A stretch of 64,000 nucleotides of DNA. Source: an uncultured Macellibacteroides sp. Lineage in GTDB: Bacteria > Bacteroidota > Bacteroidia > Bacteroidales > Tannerellaceae. The stretch lies in the NCBI RefSeq assembly GCF_963667135.1, contig NZ_OY762974.1, positions 1,426,001 through 1,490,000 on the forward strand, given 5' to 3'. Of this stretch, positions 8,105 through 17,901 are shown piece after piece. Positions within the stretch are counted from its first letter, which is position 1. Every line of letters begins with the position of its first letter. Below the pieces are notes generated by a model, which saw nothing but the letters and a program-made list of their open reading frames with translations, had not been told where the DNA came from and did not search any database. The position numbers were made by a program, and so were the translations under genes.

Positions 8105-9496
8105 TTAAACCTTATCGACAGTAACCGTGAAACCTAATTTTGTTAATCCCTGCTGTACCTCGGGACAGCTCATAAACAGCCGCCATAGCAAGCCCGTGCG
8201 ATAATTCTCGATCATTGGGGCAATGGTGCACTGGTCGATGGCCAGGTAGCGCCGCGGGTACCAGTTATCCTGTTCGCTGAAGGCATCATAAAATCCATAC
8301 TTTCCCCAAATGCTGTCGCCCAGGTTATAATAGAAATGCTTCAGGGCCCTGGTTGATTCTTCCGGCGTGTAAGGAAAACTGGAAAGCGCCGCCGTAGGTG
8401 TAATCACCCCCAGGTCGTTGGACGGCATGTGAGCATTGTAACCCAATACCGAATAGCTGGCCGTAAGTCCCCAGCAGGAATCGCTGTATCCTTTAAACTT
8501 GCCCGGGTTTTCGACGCAATGGTTGTAGTTTATCAACGCCTGATTCCGGTTTACCTCCCAGTAATTGGCGTACTTGTCGGAAAGCCCTTTGGGATTTAAC
8601 CCAATGTAGGAGTAATGGGCCCAGAACAAGGGACCACCCAATGCTTCCGCACCGTTATGTTTTAGTAGTAAAGGCAGTCCGTACGCCGTAGCCGACGATT
8701 TAATACCTCCCTTACGAGCCCACCCGTTGTGGTAAGCCGAAGCGGGGATGGGATGAGTAGGCGAAGAGGCGGCAAGAATATAGGTAATTAAACATTCGTT
8801 GTATCCTTCCAACGGGAAATTCATCTCCCAGGCATAGTCCGGAGACCAGTGCCAGTACAATACATCCTGTCCGTTCTGATACCAGCTCCACTCCATTTCG
8901 CGCCACAACGTGTCGATTTTGGATGCCAAAGCCTTTTCGTTTTCATTCCCATCCTTAAAATACTGACGAACGCAAAGGAGTCCCTGCATCAGAAAAGAGC
9001 TCTCCACCAAATCGCCTCCGTTATCTTTCGTGCCGAAAGGTTTCACTTTTCCCGTAGGACCAATCATCCAGTGAGGCCATACTCCATGGAAACGATCGGC
9101 TTTAGCCAGGTAATCGGCAATCTTATGTAAACGCTGTACCCCTTCTTCGCGTGTAACAAAGCCGCGGTCGATGCCCACAAGCAGTCCGGCGATACCGAAT
9201 CCGCTTCCTCCGGTGGTTACTACGTCGGCATCATTCTCGGGATAGACTCCGTCCATATGAATTCGTTCCCGGGCTAATCCCGATGTAGGTTCCGCTCCCT
9301 CCCACATGTAATTGAAGTGCTCCTGTTGGATATAAGTAAGCATCTCGTTGTCCGAAGCAAAAGTTTCAGGACGTTCGATCGCATCCGGCTTGTTGGCGGT
9401 CTCCTTGTTTTTATCGGACTCATTGCACGACGCAAGGGATAAGCCTCCTGCAAACAAGAGTGCAATTGTCCATTTCGTAAGTTTCATAACTTTCAT
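8105..9496 (-). CDS. GH144/glycoamylase-family lipoprotein (probable beta-1,2-glucan-degrading enzyme)
   Basis: 463 residues with a lipoprotein signal (LLFAGGLSLASC). The body is the alpha/alpha-barrel 'glycoamylase' domain (PF10091): DMLTYIQQEHFNYMWEGA-like N-terminal helix, GIHMDG-type loop (RIHMDGVYPENDADVVTTGG), HGVWPHWMIGPTGKVKPF, YNECLITYILAASSPTHPIP and FGIA/ FYDAFSEQDNWYPRRYLAID near the C-terminus. CAZy family GH144, which contains endo-beta-1,2-glucanases and a sophorose-releasing enzyme described from Parabacteroides distasonis, belongs to this group. The next gene is a GH3 beta-glucosidase, which fits a two-step depolymerization. The start may be the ATG at 9487 (three codons later). 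Family placement is by remembered motif pattern. Confidence 0.85.
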   Translation of the reverse strand: MKVMKLTKWTIALLFAGGLSLASCNESDKNKETANKPDAIERPETFASDNEMLTYIQQEHFNYMWEGAEPTSGLARERIHMDGVYPENDADVVTTGGSGFGIAGLLVGIDRGFVTREEGVQRLHKIADYLAKADRFHGVWPHWMIGPTGKVKPFGTKDNGGDLVESSFLMQGLLCVRQYFKDGNENEKALASKIDTLWREMEWSWYQNGQDVLYWHWSPDYAWEMNFPLEGYNECLITYILAASSPTHPIPASAYHNGWARKGGIKSSATAYGLPLLLKHNGAEALGGPLFWAHYSYIGLNPKGLSDKYANYWEVNRNQALINYNHCVENPGKFKGYSDSCWGLTASYSVLGYNAHMPSNDLGVITPTAALSSFPYTPEESTRALKHFYYNLGDSIWGKYGFYDAFSEQDNWYPRRYLAIDQCTIAPMIENYRTGLLWRLFMSCPEVQQGLTKLGFTVTVDKV

Positions 9497-9583
9497 TTAT
9501 TCTATCGTTTAATCGGGATATAAATAAACCGGGAAAAGAAAAACCAGGGAGAGAAGGCCTCTCCCTGGTAAAATACATTCATC

Positions 9584-11047
9584 TTATTGCTTGAGGTTTG
9601 GATTCAAGTCAATCTGGTTCTGCGGAATAGGATAATATTCGCTTTCGCCTTTCACAAAGCCCGGCAAAGTGCCTGCTGCTTTGTCGGTACGTACCAGGTC
9701 GAAGAAGCGCTCGCCCCACTCCATGGCAAACTCGGCACGTCTTTCGTCCAGCAACTGATCAAGCGTAGCACCTGTTACCGGTGCCAGGTTGGCCCGTTCG
9801 CGCACCAAATTGATTTCGGCATCGCCGTTCTGTCCTTTTCTTATTTTCGCTTCCGCGTTCATAAGCAAGACATCGGCATAGCGTAAAATGCGGATATTGT
9901 TATTTGCACCGTAGTTGGTACGTCCGGCTGTCATCTGGTTAGACGGAGTATAGGCTTTCCCGTTGTAGCAGGTTGGCTCGCCGGCAAGTCCCGGTTTGAT
10001 CACGTCGCCCGACAAAGTGGTGGTTCCTGCAACAAGGAAAGAGGCGTCTGCACGAACTGTTTCACCGCGTGTAGCAAAGAATGCACGTACACCATCCGTA
10101 GGAGTCATAAATCCCCATCCTTCGATGGGACTGCTTCCTCCTCTTGGTCCCTGGAATGCAAACCAGGCATCCGATTCAACTATATCACCGCTACCGGTGC
10201 CAAAGTCGGTATACTGAAGTTCGAACAGGGATTCGTTGCTCAGCTTTCCGGGTATCTTAAACAACTGATAAAAATCGTCGTACAAGCTGAACTTGTTGCT
10301 GCTGATAATGTCGTTGGTAGCCGTAAGAACGCCATCCCAGTTTTCATTATACAAATAGGCTTTAGCCAACAGCGCCTGAGCCGAATAACGGGTAACCGCT
10401 CCTAATTTGCCGGCTTGCTCGTTGGGGCGTACCGCCGGAAGGTTAGCCACACAGTATTCGAGTTCGGAATAGATGTAGTTATAAATCTCTTCGCGTGTCG
10501 ATTTTACAAGATTCAGTTCCTGATTGCTTAACAGCAGGGGAGCTTCGCCCCAGAAGTTAACAATACGGAAATAAGCAAAGGCCCGGATAAAGCGAATTTC
10601 GGCGGAATATTCTTCGTATTTCTTCCTGTCGGCATCCGAGGATATGTTTTCGGCATATTTATCCAATGATTCCAGCGCTGCATTCGAGGTGGAGATCACG
10701 TTGTACAAACCTTCCCAGGCGGCATTCAATGCCCAGTAACCCGAAATACGGTCGTATTTAAACTCTTTGCAATACTGAAATTCAATCTGGTCGGTTGGAC
10801 TAGATCCCTTATCCACATCATCGCCGCGGACAGCAATAAGTCCGAATGCCATCCAGGCTGAGAACTTGGTGCGGGCAACTGCATACGTTCCGGAAACCGG
10901 CATATACATATCACTTGTCTTGGTATAGTCCACCAGACCGGCTTCCACTTTATTTTCCGGAAGTTTATCTAAGTAATCGCTGCAGCTGGAGAAGGTCAGA
11001 ACCAACGGAAGCATCCAGAGCAACTGTTTTTTTAATATATGTTTCAT
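9584..11047 (-). CDS. SusD/RagB-family outer-membrane glycan-binding lipoprotein
   Basis: About 487 residues. It is a surface lipoprotein (LVLTFSSCSDYLDKLPENK, lipobox Cys) that binds oligosaccharides and sits as a lid on the SusC transporter encoded just upstream. Typical SusD features are the SDYLDKLP start, an internal tetratricopeptide-like helical region (IRFIRAFAYFRIVNFWGEAPLL) and the conserved C-terminal LLDERRAEFAMEWGERFFDLVR, ending in YYPIPQNQIDLNPNLKQ. I use the ATG at 11047 because it directly precedes the signal peptide; an in-frame ATG at 11062 is an alternative. It lies only 7-22 bases after the susC stop, so the two are co-transcribed and probably translationally coupled. Confidence 0.95.
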   Translation of the reverse strand: MKHILKKQLLWMLPLVLTFSSCSDYLDKLPENKVEAGLVDYTKTSDMYMPVSGTYAVARTKFSAWMAFGLIAVRGDDVDKGSSPTDQIEFQYCKEFKYDRISGYWALNAAWEGLYNVISTSNAALESLDKYAENISSDADRKKYEEYSAEIRFIRAFAYFRIVNFWGEAPLLLSNQELNLVKSTREEIYNYIYSELEYCVANLPAVRPNEQAGKLGAVTRYSAQALLAKAYLYNENWDGVLTATNDIISSNKFSLYDDFYQLFKIPGKLSNESLFELQYTDFGTGSGDIVESDAWFAFQGPRGGSSPIEGWGFMTPTDGVRAFFATRGETVRADASFLVAGTTTLSGDVIKPGLAGEPTCYNGKAYTPSNQMTAGRTNYGANNNIRILRYADVLLMNAEAKIRKGQNGDAEINLVRERANLAPVTGATLDQLLDERRAEFAMEWGERFFDLVRTDKAAGTLPGFVKGESEYYPIPQNQIDLNPNLKQ

Positions 11048-11069
11048 CACTTTATTTAGCATTTAAAGA

Positions 11070-14000
11070 TTAATAAATAATTCGTAAGCCTACTGTGTAA
11101 GTGGCTGCCAACGGATATACCTGATCGTCGAATCCATTGTTACCGACCTCGGGAGTAAATCCGTTTGATTTGAAGTAAGTATACGGACGTTCGGCAGTCA
11201 GACTCAGACGCATGCTCGGTAACTTGGTATTACTTATTTTCACCTTATCGAAGGTATAAGCCATCTGTATATTCTGAATACGGAAGTAAGAACCATCTTC
11301 TACGTAGAATGAGTTGAACTTGGAGATGTTCCATGGTTTAACAGTACCGGCAGCAGAAGGATAAGAGTTGGTGGAGCCTTCGCCTGTCCAACGGTTTTCA
11401 ACCATATCGGCATCGTAGTTGATATCCGATTGCCATCTGCGGTTACCCCGCTTGCGGTTTACAATCTCGTTGCCTGTCTGTCCCTGCATAACTACAGATA
11501 AATCAAATTTCCGGTAAGTAAATCCAAGATTCATTCCGAAAGTAAAGGTTGGAATGTAAGATCCAAGGATCACACGGTCGTTATCATCAATCTTTCCATC
11601 GTTGTTCTGGTCTTTGTATTTGAAATCGCCCGGAAGCAGGTTATTTGAAACAGCCACCGGATCGGCTGAAATTTCGGCCGCATTCTGATAAACACCTACA
11701 ATTTCGTGTCCGTAGTAAGCATTAAGCTCTCCTCCTACTTTTGAGATGGTACGGAATTCCGCCGTTCCGCCATACAGGTAAGGCAGGCCATGCAGACTCT
11801 TTACTTCATTCTTTAATGTGGTTACATTGGCTCCGATAGAATAAGAGAAATCTTTGCCAATTTTATCGGACCAGTCTACGGATAACTCCAGACCTGAGTT
11901 AAGAATTTCGCCGTTATTGCCAAGCAAGTTACCGGCACCCATGGGCAGCGGAGCGTTGATTACGGCATTTTCGGTAAGACGGTGGTAGTAATCTGCCTCA
12001 ACACCCAAACGGCTGTCAAGGAAAGCAGCATCAAAACCAATATTGAGTTCGTTTACAACTTCCCATCCCAGGTAACTGAAATAAACAAGGTTGGTGTAAC
12101 CAGGCAACACGCCGTTACCAAATACGCCGGATGTACCCATATTCTGTGTTACGGAAGCAAACCCGTCGCTGGCACTTACCTTATCGTTACCCAATTTACC
12201 CCAGCTGGCACGCAGTTTAAGGTAGTTGATATAATTCAGATCCTTCATGAAGCCTTCTTCGGAGATATTCCAGGCAGCACCTAAAGAGGGGAAGTAACCC
12301 CATTTTTCCTGATACTTGGAGCTACCGTCGGCACGCATGGTGGCAGACAAAAGGTATTTGCCCTGATAATCGTAGGTGATACGTCCAAAGTAAGATTGTC
12401 CGCGGTAAGTAGTACCGTTATCTCCCGTTGTACGTCCGTCTGCGTTTCCCTGATCAAGATACATGTATTCTTCGGCTCCGCCTGGTACGCCCGTTGCATT
12501 TCCCCAGAGGTAACGCCAGTTTTCACTGCGAACAGATTGGCCTAACATAGCAGAGAATGTATGCGCTCCAAAAGAATCGCGGAAAGTAAGTGTATTGTCC
12601 AGAATCCAGTTCCGGTAATTGTTATCTTCTTTCTTTAAATTCGCATTCTTGGTAAGTTGACTACCTCCAACAAGATATTCCGGAGTATAAATACGCCCCT
12701 GAATAAATGATATATCCTGGCTGTATGCTGTTTTAAAGAATAACTTGTTTTCCGGAAGGAAATCGATCTGAGCATAGAAGGTAGGTAATACCTGAATGGT
12801 ATTGCTCTTGTTATCATAATAATTGGCAGAGGCAACCGGGTTGCCGAAGTAAGTCGACATGCCTATCTGGCTGGGAGAGGCGTATTTTATCGGATATGCT
12901 TCGGCGGCACTTCTTCTGTCGTCCATTACCGGGAAAATACCGGGAGTAAGGTAGGCAGCACCCCATGCGGCATTGTTAGAACTGTATTTCGTGCCATTGC
13001 TCAATACCATATTGGCTCCTACTTTCAACCATCGGTTAACATTATAATCTGCTTTTGCACGCAGGTTGAACCGTTCGTATTCGTTCTTTGTATCCATAAT
13101 ACCTTCCTGAAACATGTAGTTTAATCCTACAGAATAAGAAGCTTTGTCGGTTCCACCGCTTATATCCAAACTATGATTGTGGATAAGTGCCGTACGAAGC
13201 AATTCGTCGTACCAATCGGTACTTGTACCGGGCATCATGGACTGTAAATTGCCTCCAAAAAGATTAATGGAGTTACGCAGCACATTTAAATCGGTGGCAT
13301 TGTTTTTTTCAATCTGCATGGTAGCGTATTGTTCGCTGTTGGCCATCTTAAGCTGGTTGGTCACTTTCTGGAATCCCACATAACCATCGTAAGTGATGGT
13401 TGCCGGCTTGTTAAGTGTGCCTTTCTTGGTAGTTACGATAACAACCCCATTGGCTGCGCGAACCCCGTAGATTGAAGCCGCGGATGCATCTTTTAAAATG
13501 GACAGATCCTGGATATCACTGTTGTTAAGGAAGTCGATGTTATCGAAAAACATTCCGTCCACAACGTACAATGGCTTGGTATCACCGAATGAACCAACAC
13601 CACGGATACGTACATCCGGACCAGATCCCGGCTGACCGCTACTTGTAATATGTACACCGGCCACCTTGCCTTGCAGGGCACCCATCGGTGAGGTGGTTGC
13701 GTGTTTCACAATATCATCAGCCTTTATCACAGCAATCGGAGCGGTAAGGTCTTTCGCCTTGCTGGTACCGTAACCAATTACCACAATTTCTTCCAGCTTT
13801 TGGGTATCTTCTTCAATTAAGACATTAATAACAGACCGGTTGTTGACGGGTTGTTCTACCGCCAGCATACCTACATAGCTAAATACAAGCGTTGCATTAG
13901 CCGGAACATTTGAAAGGGAGTAATCTCCATCTATAGAGGTAACCGTACCAATAGTGGTACCTTTCACAAGCACACTTACTCCGATTGCCGGATAACCGGT

Positions 14001-14102
14001 GGCCTTTTCAGTTACGACACCGGTAACCGTTAGATTTCCTTGTGCAAACATCGTTGTGACTGCAAGGAGTAAGCATAAACAAAGCATTAATTTAGCTTTC
14101 AT
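11070..14102 (-). CDS. SusC/RagA-family TonB-dependent outer-membrane transporter
   Basis: 1,010 residues with a signal peptide ending MFAQG. An N-terminal carboxypeptidase-regulatory-like domain (VTGVVTEKATGYPAIGVSVL) is followed by the TonB-box region (KLEEIVVIGYGTSKAKDLTA), the plug (VRIRGVGSFGDTKPLYVVDG, then IYGVRAANGVVIVTTKKG) and the ~22-strand barrel ending TYTVGLRIIY. It imports oligosaccharides across the outer membrane using TonB energy. It is the first gene of the PUL operon susC-susD-GH144-GH3-GH43-esterase. The 319 bases upstream carry symmetric sequences that may be the regulator's operator. Confidence 0.97.
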   Translation of the reverse strand: MKAKLMLCLCLLLAVTTMFAQGNLTVTGVVTEKATGYPAIGVSVLVKGTTIGTVTSIDGDYSLSNVPANATLVFSYVGMLAVEQPVNNRSVINVLIEEDTQKLEEIVVIGYGTSKAKDLTAPIAVIKADDIVKHATTSPMGALQGKVAGVHITSSGQPGSGPDVRIRGVGSFGDTKPLYVVDGMFFDNIDFLNNSDIQDLSILKDASAASIYGVRAANGVVIVTTKKGTLNKPATITYDGYVGFQKVTNQLKMANSEQYATMQIEKNNATDLNVLRNSINLFGGNLQSMMPGTSTDWYDELLRTALIHNHSLDISGGTDKASYSVGLNYMFQEGIMDTKNEYERFNLRAKADYNVNRWLKVGANMVLSNGTKYSSNNAAWGAAYLTPGIFPVMDDRRSAAEAYPIKYASPSQIGMSTYFGNPVASANYYDNKSNTIQVLPTFYAQIDFLPENKLFFKTAYSQDISFIQGRIYTPEYLVGGSQLTKNANLKKEDNNYRNWILDNTLTFRDSFGAHTFSAMLGQSVRSENWRYLWGNATGVPGGAEEYMYLDQGNADGRTTGDNGTTYRGQSYFGRITYDYQGKYLLSATMRADGSSKYQEKWGYFPSLGAAWNISEEGFMKDLNYINYLKLRASWGKLGNDKVSASDGFASVTQNMGTSGVFGNGVLPGYTNLVYFSYLGWEVVNELNIGFDAAFLDSRLGVEADYYHRLTENAVINAPLPMGAGNLLGNNGEILNSGLELSVDWSDKIGKDFSYSIGANVTTLKNEVKSLHGLPYLYGGTAEFRTISKVGGELNAYYGHEIVGVYQNAAEISADPVAVSNNLLPGDFKYKDQNNDGKIDDNDRVILGSYIPTFTFGMNLGFTYRKFDLSVVMQGQTGNEIVNRKRGNRRWQSDINYDADMVENRWTGEGSTNSYPSAAGTVKPWNISKFNSFYVEDGSYFRIQNIQMAYTFDKVKISNTKLPSMRLSLTAERPYTYFKSNGFTPEVGNNGFDDQVYPLAATYTVGLRIIY

Positions 14103-14261
14103 TCATTCTAGTTTTAAAGTTGAACATCTGTATAATACATACGTTGTTGATTGGGCAACAAATGAACTCCTATCTGTAAAAAACTGCAAATTTTTGTATA
14201 CTTTACGACTACTGCCTTCCGAAAAGGGGTATTTATCCGATACCCTATCACTACTTCACTC

Positions 14262-14332
14262 TTATATAACAACCTAAATACCAATAACTTTCATTTGTTA
14301 ACACAAAATGAAAAGAGTTTATGTTATATAAC
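14262..14332. promoter_or_regulatory. Symmetric sequences upstream of susC, candidate operator for the PUL regulator
   Basis: In the gap 14103-14421, between susC and the regulator gene, an inverted repeat TTTCATTT (14289-14296) / AAATGAAA (14306-14313) is flanked on both sides by copies of TTATATAAC (14262-14270 and 14324-14332), the latter within GTTATATAAC. The arrangement is about 160 bases upstream of the susC start, where an activator would bind. Binding is inference. Nothing else stands out in the gap. Confidence 0.4.
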
Positions 14333-14421
14333 ACTTAATACGTAAATATTCTTTAATAAACATAGTGATTCCGTCTTCGTGAGAACGAAGATTAGTAGCG
14401 CAGACAAATACGACGACTGAA

Positions 14422-17274
14422 TTATTTAAATTCGATCATAAAATCCACCAGACTTTTCCCATCAGGAATATCCAGTTTTTTACGCAGACGGTATCGGGCA
14501 GCTTCGATACCTCTTACTGAAAGGTTTTGCATACGTGCCATGTCTTTGGTTGGCATGTTTAGACGCAACAAGGCACAAAGACGCAGATCGCCGGGTGTGA
14601 GGTCGGGATAGCGTTCACGTAAGGTCCGGAAGAAGTTTTCGTGTATGCGGTCGAAGTTGTTCTGGAAAACAGCCCAGGCATCTTCGGCCGACAAATTATC
14701 ATCGATCATCCGGATTAATTTTTCAAAATACTTTTTGGAATAGGAACCCGTTAACTGTTGTGTTTGTACTTCTTTTTTAAGCGCTTCCAGAAAGTCGTTG
14801 TGCGAGATGACGGACAGTGTGGCACTTGCCAGCTCTTTGCTCTTATAAGTCAGCTCGTCTTCCAGCTTTTCATTCTGCAAACGGACAATGAGCTGTTCCT
14901 GGGCTTTCAATTGCTCTTCGCGCTCTTTCTTTTCCTGCTCAATGGCTTTGTTTTCGCGGTTTATCTCCCAGCTGATATAGGCTCTCATTATTGCAATGAG
15001 AAGTAAGATTATCAAGACAAAATAGACAGAAAAGGCAATGTATGACCGATAGAAAGGCCGGCTTATTTCAAAAGCAAAATTGGTGGACGATAATACTTCT
15101 CCCACATTGTTTATAACCTCTGCCTGCAAGATATAACTTCCGTAGGGCAGATTGGAATAGTCTTTGGTAAAATCGGGAGAGCCTTCCACCCAACTATTAT
15201 CAAATCCTTCTAATTTATACCGCATACGAAACTGCTTTCCTATGTAATCGGGGTATGAGAAAGCAAATGTAAGGTTGTTATGACTGTAATCCAGCGAAGC
15301 ATACTGGCCTGTGGGCAGATAGTGGTAGGTTTCTTTGTGACGGTTATATACCAGCACCGACGAGAGAGAAAGCTTTACATCCGATTCGGGGATTTGCTTT
15401 TCTTTGTGATAACGGGCAATGCCTCCGTTGAGACAAAAATAGGAGGCTCCGTTTCCATCCACATAGATATTTCCGCGATCTTCGATGGGCGGATTGTCGA
15501 ACAGTCCGAAGGAGATCCTTACTTTAGCCGAATAATGTCCATTATCAAAGCTTACAAGCACATACTCGGTAGATCGGATAAACCAGAAAAGGTCGTTATT
15601 TACCGGAACAATCCGGTACGTATCTCCCATTTTCTTAAATACTTCGTTCAACTCAGCAAAAGGAACGATCTTCTGAGAAAGGTCCTCGTAAACATAGAAT
15701 TGGTTTCCGTCCGTTAGAACCACCCGTCCACGTAGTAGCATCACATTCAGAGCGCTTTCTTTTCGGGATGAATCCAGAGTGCTTATATACTCCACCTCTT
15801 TTACCGCATCCAGGGATGCGTTCAGCCTGATACGGTAAATTCCCTTAAACATATGATTCGCCCAGATATTACCGGCCGGATCTACTTCCAGGCGCTTAAC
15901 CAGATTGCTGAATCCTTTCACGTTATGGCTGAATATCCACTTTCCGGATGCATCCTTCTTAAAAATACTCAGGGCATTGTAAGAGGATTGAAGCAGAATT
16001 TCCTTGCCATGGATGATGCATTTGCGCATGGCAGTTCCTCCGTTTAAAGCTCCGGGTACTAAAGATACAGACTCGCCTGTTATCTGGAGGGTTCCTTTAT
16101 TGTTTCCACAGAATAGTTGACTGCCCATATCGGCTACATACCAGTTTTGCCCTTTACTTTGGGGAAGAATAACAGGCAAAGGATAGCGGTCGCTCACGGA
16201 ATAAACTCCCTGGTTGGAGACAAGAAACATGGAGTTGTCTTTTATCACCATATCGTGCACCATACCTATTTGCACATCCCTTGGTTCGTAGAAGTCAAAG
16301 GAAGAACTTGTCTGAATTTGCGCTATACCATTATCTAATGCTATCCATACGTTGTTTTGTTTATCGCAGGCAAGACCTAAAACCGTATTATTGATAAGAT
16401 GATTCTCCCGGTTTATATGCCAGCGGATTTGTCCCTTTTTATCCAACGCGACCAATCCTCCGGATACACTACCAAGTATATAAAGCGAATCGCGGGTCAT
16501 TACCGCCCGGTTCATGGTACTATGTTTCAAAAAAAGGTCTGCTTCTGTTTTCCATGGCACAGCCTTAAAGCCGTCGTACATAAAGATACCATTGGCATCA
16601 GTTAACAGTAACAATTTATTATCATAGGGGAGTACAGCCACTACATCATCCTGATTCAACGCCGGACCCGAAACCACCTCTTTTAGCCCGGCCCCATCAA
16701 ACAAGCAAAATCCTCCGCCAAGTAAGGAGGCATACATATTTTTGTTTACTTTATGAAAGTAAAGCGGCCCCCGGTCCGGACGGAAACCTTTTACCTCTTT
16801 TCCGTCGTAGACAAAGTATGAGCCGAAGCTCTGAAAATATATTTTTCCTGATTTTTCGTGAATGGTCCATATCTCATCGTCGTGAAATGCAAAATCTTTC
16901 AATGATTCTTTTAATGAGGTATAAACAAGCACGTTTTCCTTGTTAGCCTCAAAATAACCAAATTCTTCGAACGATCCTACATAGATGCGGTTGGCGGCAG
17001 TAATATACACAGAGCGAACGGCAATATTATTGGGAAGCGGATATAGCTTCCAGCGGATTCCGTCGAACTGAAGCAATCCACGGTTATTACCAAAATACAT
17101 CAAGCCATCTGCTCCCTGAGCAACGGCCCAGTTCTGATTACCCGCTTTATATTCGCTTACAGAATAATTTACAACCTGAGGAATATACGGAATACGTGGA
17201 GCAGCCATCGCCTGGAAAGCAAGCAACAACAATCCGATAAAGCAGAAAAACAACTGTTTATACTTCATTTTCAT
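14422..17274 (-). CDS. SusR-like transmembrane sensor/transcriptional regulator of the PUL
   Basis: 950 residues. A signal peptide (about 1-24) leads into a long extracytoplasmic sensor of two-component-regulator-type beta-propeller repeats (for example DGLMYFGNNRGLLQFDGIRW and QNNVWIALDNGIAQIQ). A Y_Y_Y domain follows (MRYKLEGFDNSWVEGSPD, LPYGSYILQAEV), then one membrane helix at about 738-760 (SVYFVLIILLLIAIMRAY), a charged coiled coil (ENKAIEQEKKEREEQLKAQE) and a C-terminal LuxR-type helix-turn-helix (LTPGDLRLCALLRLNMPTKD, LSVRGIEAARYRLRKKLDI). No histidine kinase or receiver domain is present, so this is not a hybrid two-component sensor but the one-component SusR architecture. It probably senses a periplasmic oligosaccharide and activates the susC operon downstream. 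Confidence 0.9.
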   Translation of the reverse strand: MKMKYKQLFFCFIGLLLLAFQAMAAPRIPYIPQVVNYSVSEYKAGNQNWAVAQGADGLMYFGNNRGLLQFDGIRWKLYPLPNNIAVRSVYITAANRIYVGSFEEFGYFEANKENVLVYTSLKESLKDFAFHDDEIWTIHEKSGKIYFQSFGSYFVYDGKEVKGFRPDRGPLYFHKVNKNMYASLLGGGFCLFDGAGLKEVVSGPALNQDDVVAVLPYDNKLLLLTDANGIFMYDGFKAVPWKTEADLFLKHSTMNRAVMTRDSLYILGSVSGGLVALDKKGQIRWHINRENHLINNTVLGLACDKQNNVWIALDNGIAQIQTSSSFDFYEPRDVQIGMVHDMVIKDNSMFLVSNQGVYSVSDRYPLPVILPQSKGQNWYVADMGSQLFCGNNKGTLQITGESVSLVPGALNGGTAMRKCIIHGKEILLQSSYNALSIFKKDASGKWIFSHNVKGFSNLVKRLEVDPAGNIWANHMFKGIYRIRLNASLDAVKEVEYISTLDSSRKESALNVMLLRGRVVLTDGNQFYVYEDLSQKIVPFAELNEVFKKMGDTYRIVPVNNDLFWFIRSTEYVLVSFDNGHYSAKVRISFGLFDNPPIEDRGNIYVDGNGASYFCLNGGIARYHKEKQIPESDVKLSLSSVLVYNRHKETYHYLPTGQYASLDYSHNNLTFAFSYPDYIGKQFRMRYKLEGFDNSWVEGSPDFTKDYSNLPYGSYILQAEVINNVGEVLSSTNFAFEISRPFYRSYIAFSVYFVLIILLLIAIMRAYISWEINRENKAIEQEKKEREEQLKAQEQLIVRLQNEKLEDELTYKSKELASATLSVISHNDFLEALKKEVQTQQLTGSYSKKYFEKLIRMIDDNLSAEDAWAVFQNNFDRIHENFFRTLRERYPDLTPGDLRLCALLRLNMPTKDMARMQNLSVRGIEAARYRLRKKLDIPDGKSLVDFMIEFK

Positions 17275-17400
17275 TCAAGGTTAACCCTTTACCATGTAAA
17301 TTATGTATTTCTTAGACATTACAAATGTAGTGTTTTTTTGTGAAATGGAAGGATGCAGGCGCTAGCAGAATGGGACCTTGCGGATAGAAACGTCTATAAA

Positions 17401-17473
17401 CAATTAAAGGATGTCTCCCGACATCCCCTAACCAAACTTTGTTAACCTTAAATCTAATACTATTATGAAAAAA
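17401..17473 (+). repeat. Leader-like direct repeat, copy 1
   Basis: This 73-bp unit is 70/73 identical to 17586-17658. It contains a small hairpin GGATGTC-TCCC-GACATCC and ends in an ATG (17465) followed by a lysine-rich start. The ATG opens a 20-codon frame (MKKPRCKDTASARVCQVFFL, stop at 17527). It resembles the 5' leader of a Bacteroidales gene whose body is missing. Nothing else is recognisable in 17275-17847 apart from the second copy. Confidence 0.8.
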
Positions 17474-17585
17474 CCACGATGCAAAGATACAGCCTCCGCA
17501 CGTGTTTGTCAAGTCTTTTTCCTATAAAACATGTTAAACAACACATAACAATCCTTTATTTATAATTGGTCGGTTTGGCATAACA

Positions 17586-17658
17586 CAATTAAGGGATGTC
17601 TCCCGACATCCCCTAACCAATCTTTGTCAACCTTAAATCTAATACTATTATGAAAAAA
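17586..17658 (+). repeat. Leader-like direct repeat, copy 2
   Basis: Second copy of the 73-bp unit, 185 bases after the first, with the same hairpin and ATG (17650). Here the frame runs 24 codons to a stop at 17724, and the peptide differs from copy 1 after the first three residues. Sequence after the repeat is AT-rich with no gene until the terminator at 17848. Confidence 0.8.
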
Positions 17659-17847
17659 TCATACCACAAATGTATGGCATATATTTCATATTGTCAAGCA
17701 TATTTTAATTATTATACGCATTAATATATTTTTACAATACATATACTTACTATTTGAAACATTAATAGCCATTATTATATACAATATGATTGTTTGGGAA
17801 AAGACTGCCTTACATTTTACAAATCGAAGCCATAGAAAATGGATAAA

Positions 17848-17883
17848 AAAAAAGGCCATCTCATTTTGAGACGGCCTTTTTAT
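17848..17883 (-). terminator. Rho-independent terminator of the fumarate reductase operon
   Basis: Stem AAAAGGCCATCTCA (17850-17863) pairs with TGAGACGGCCTTTT (17867-17880) with one wobble and a tight loop. On the minus strand it is followed by a long T run. It lies directly after the frdB stop. Confidence 0.85.
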
Positions 17884-17901
17884 ATATATCGGAAACTACT
17901 A

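Noticed and set aside
17313-17512. 66-codon minus-strand frame
   Set aside because: It overlaps the direct-repeat leader, has no domain or start signal, and is probably chance.
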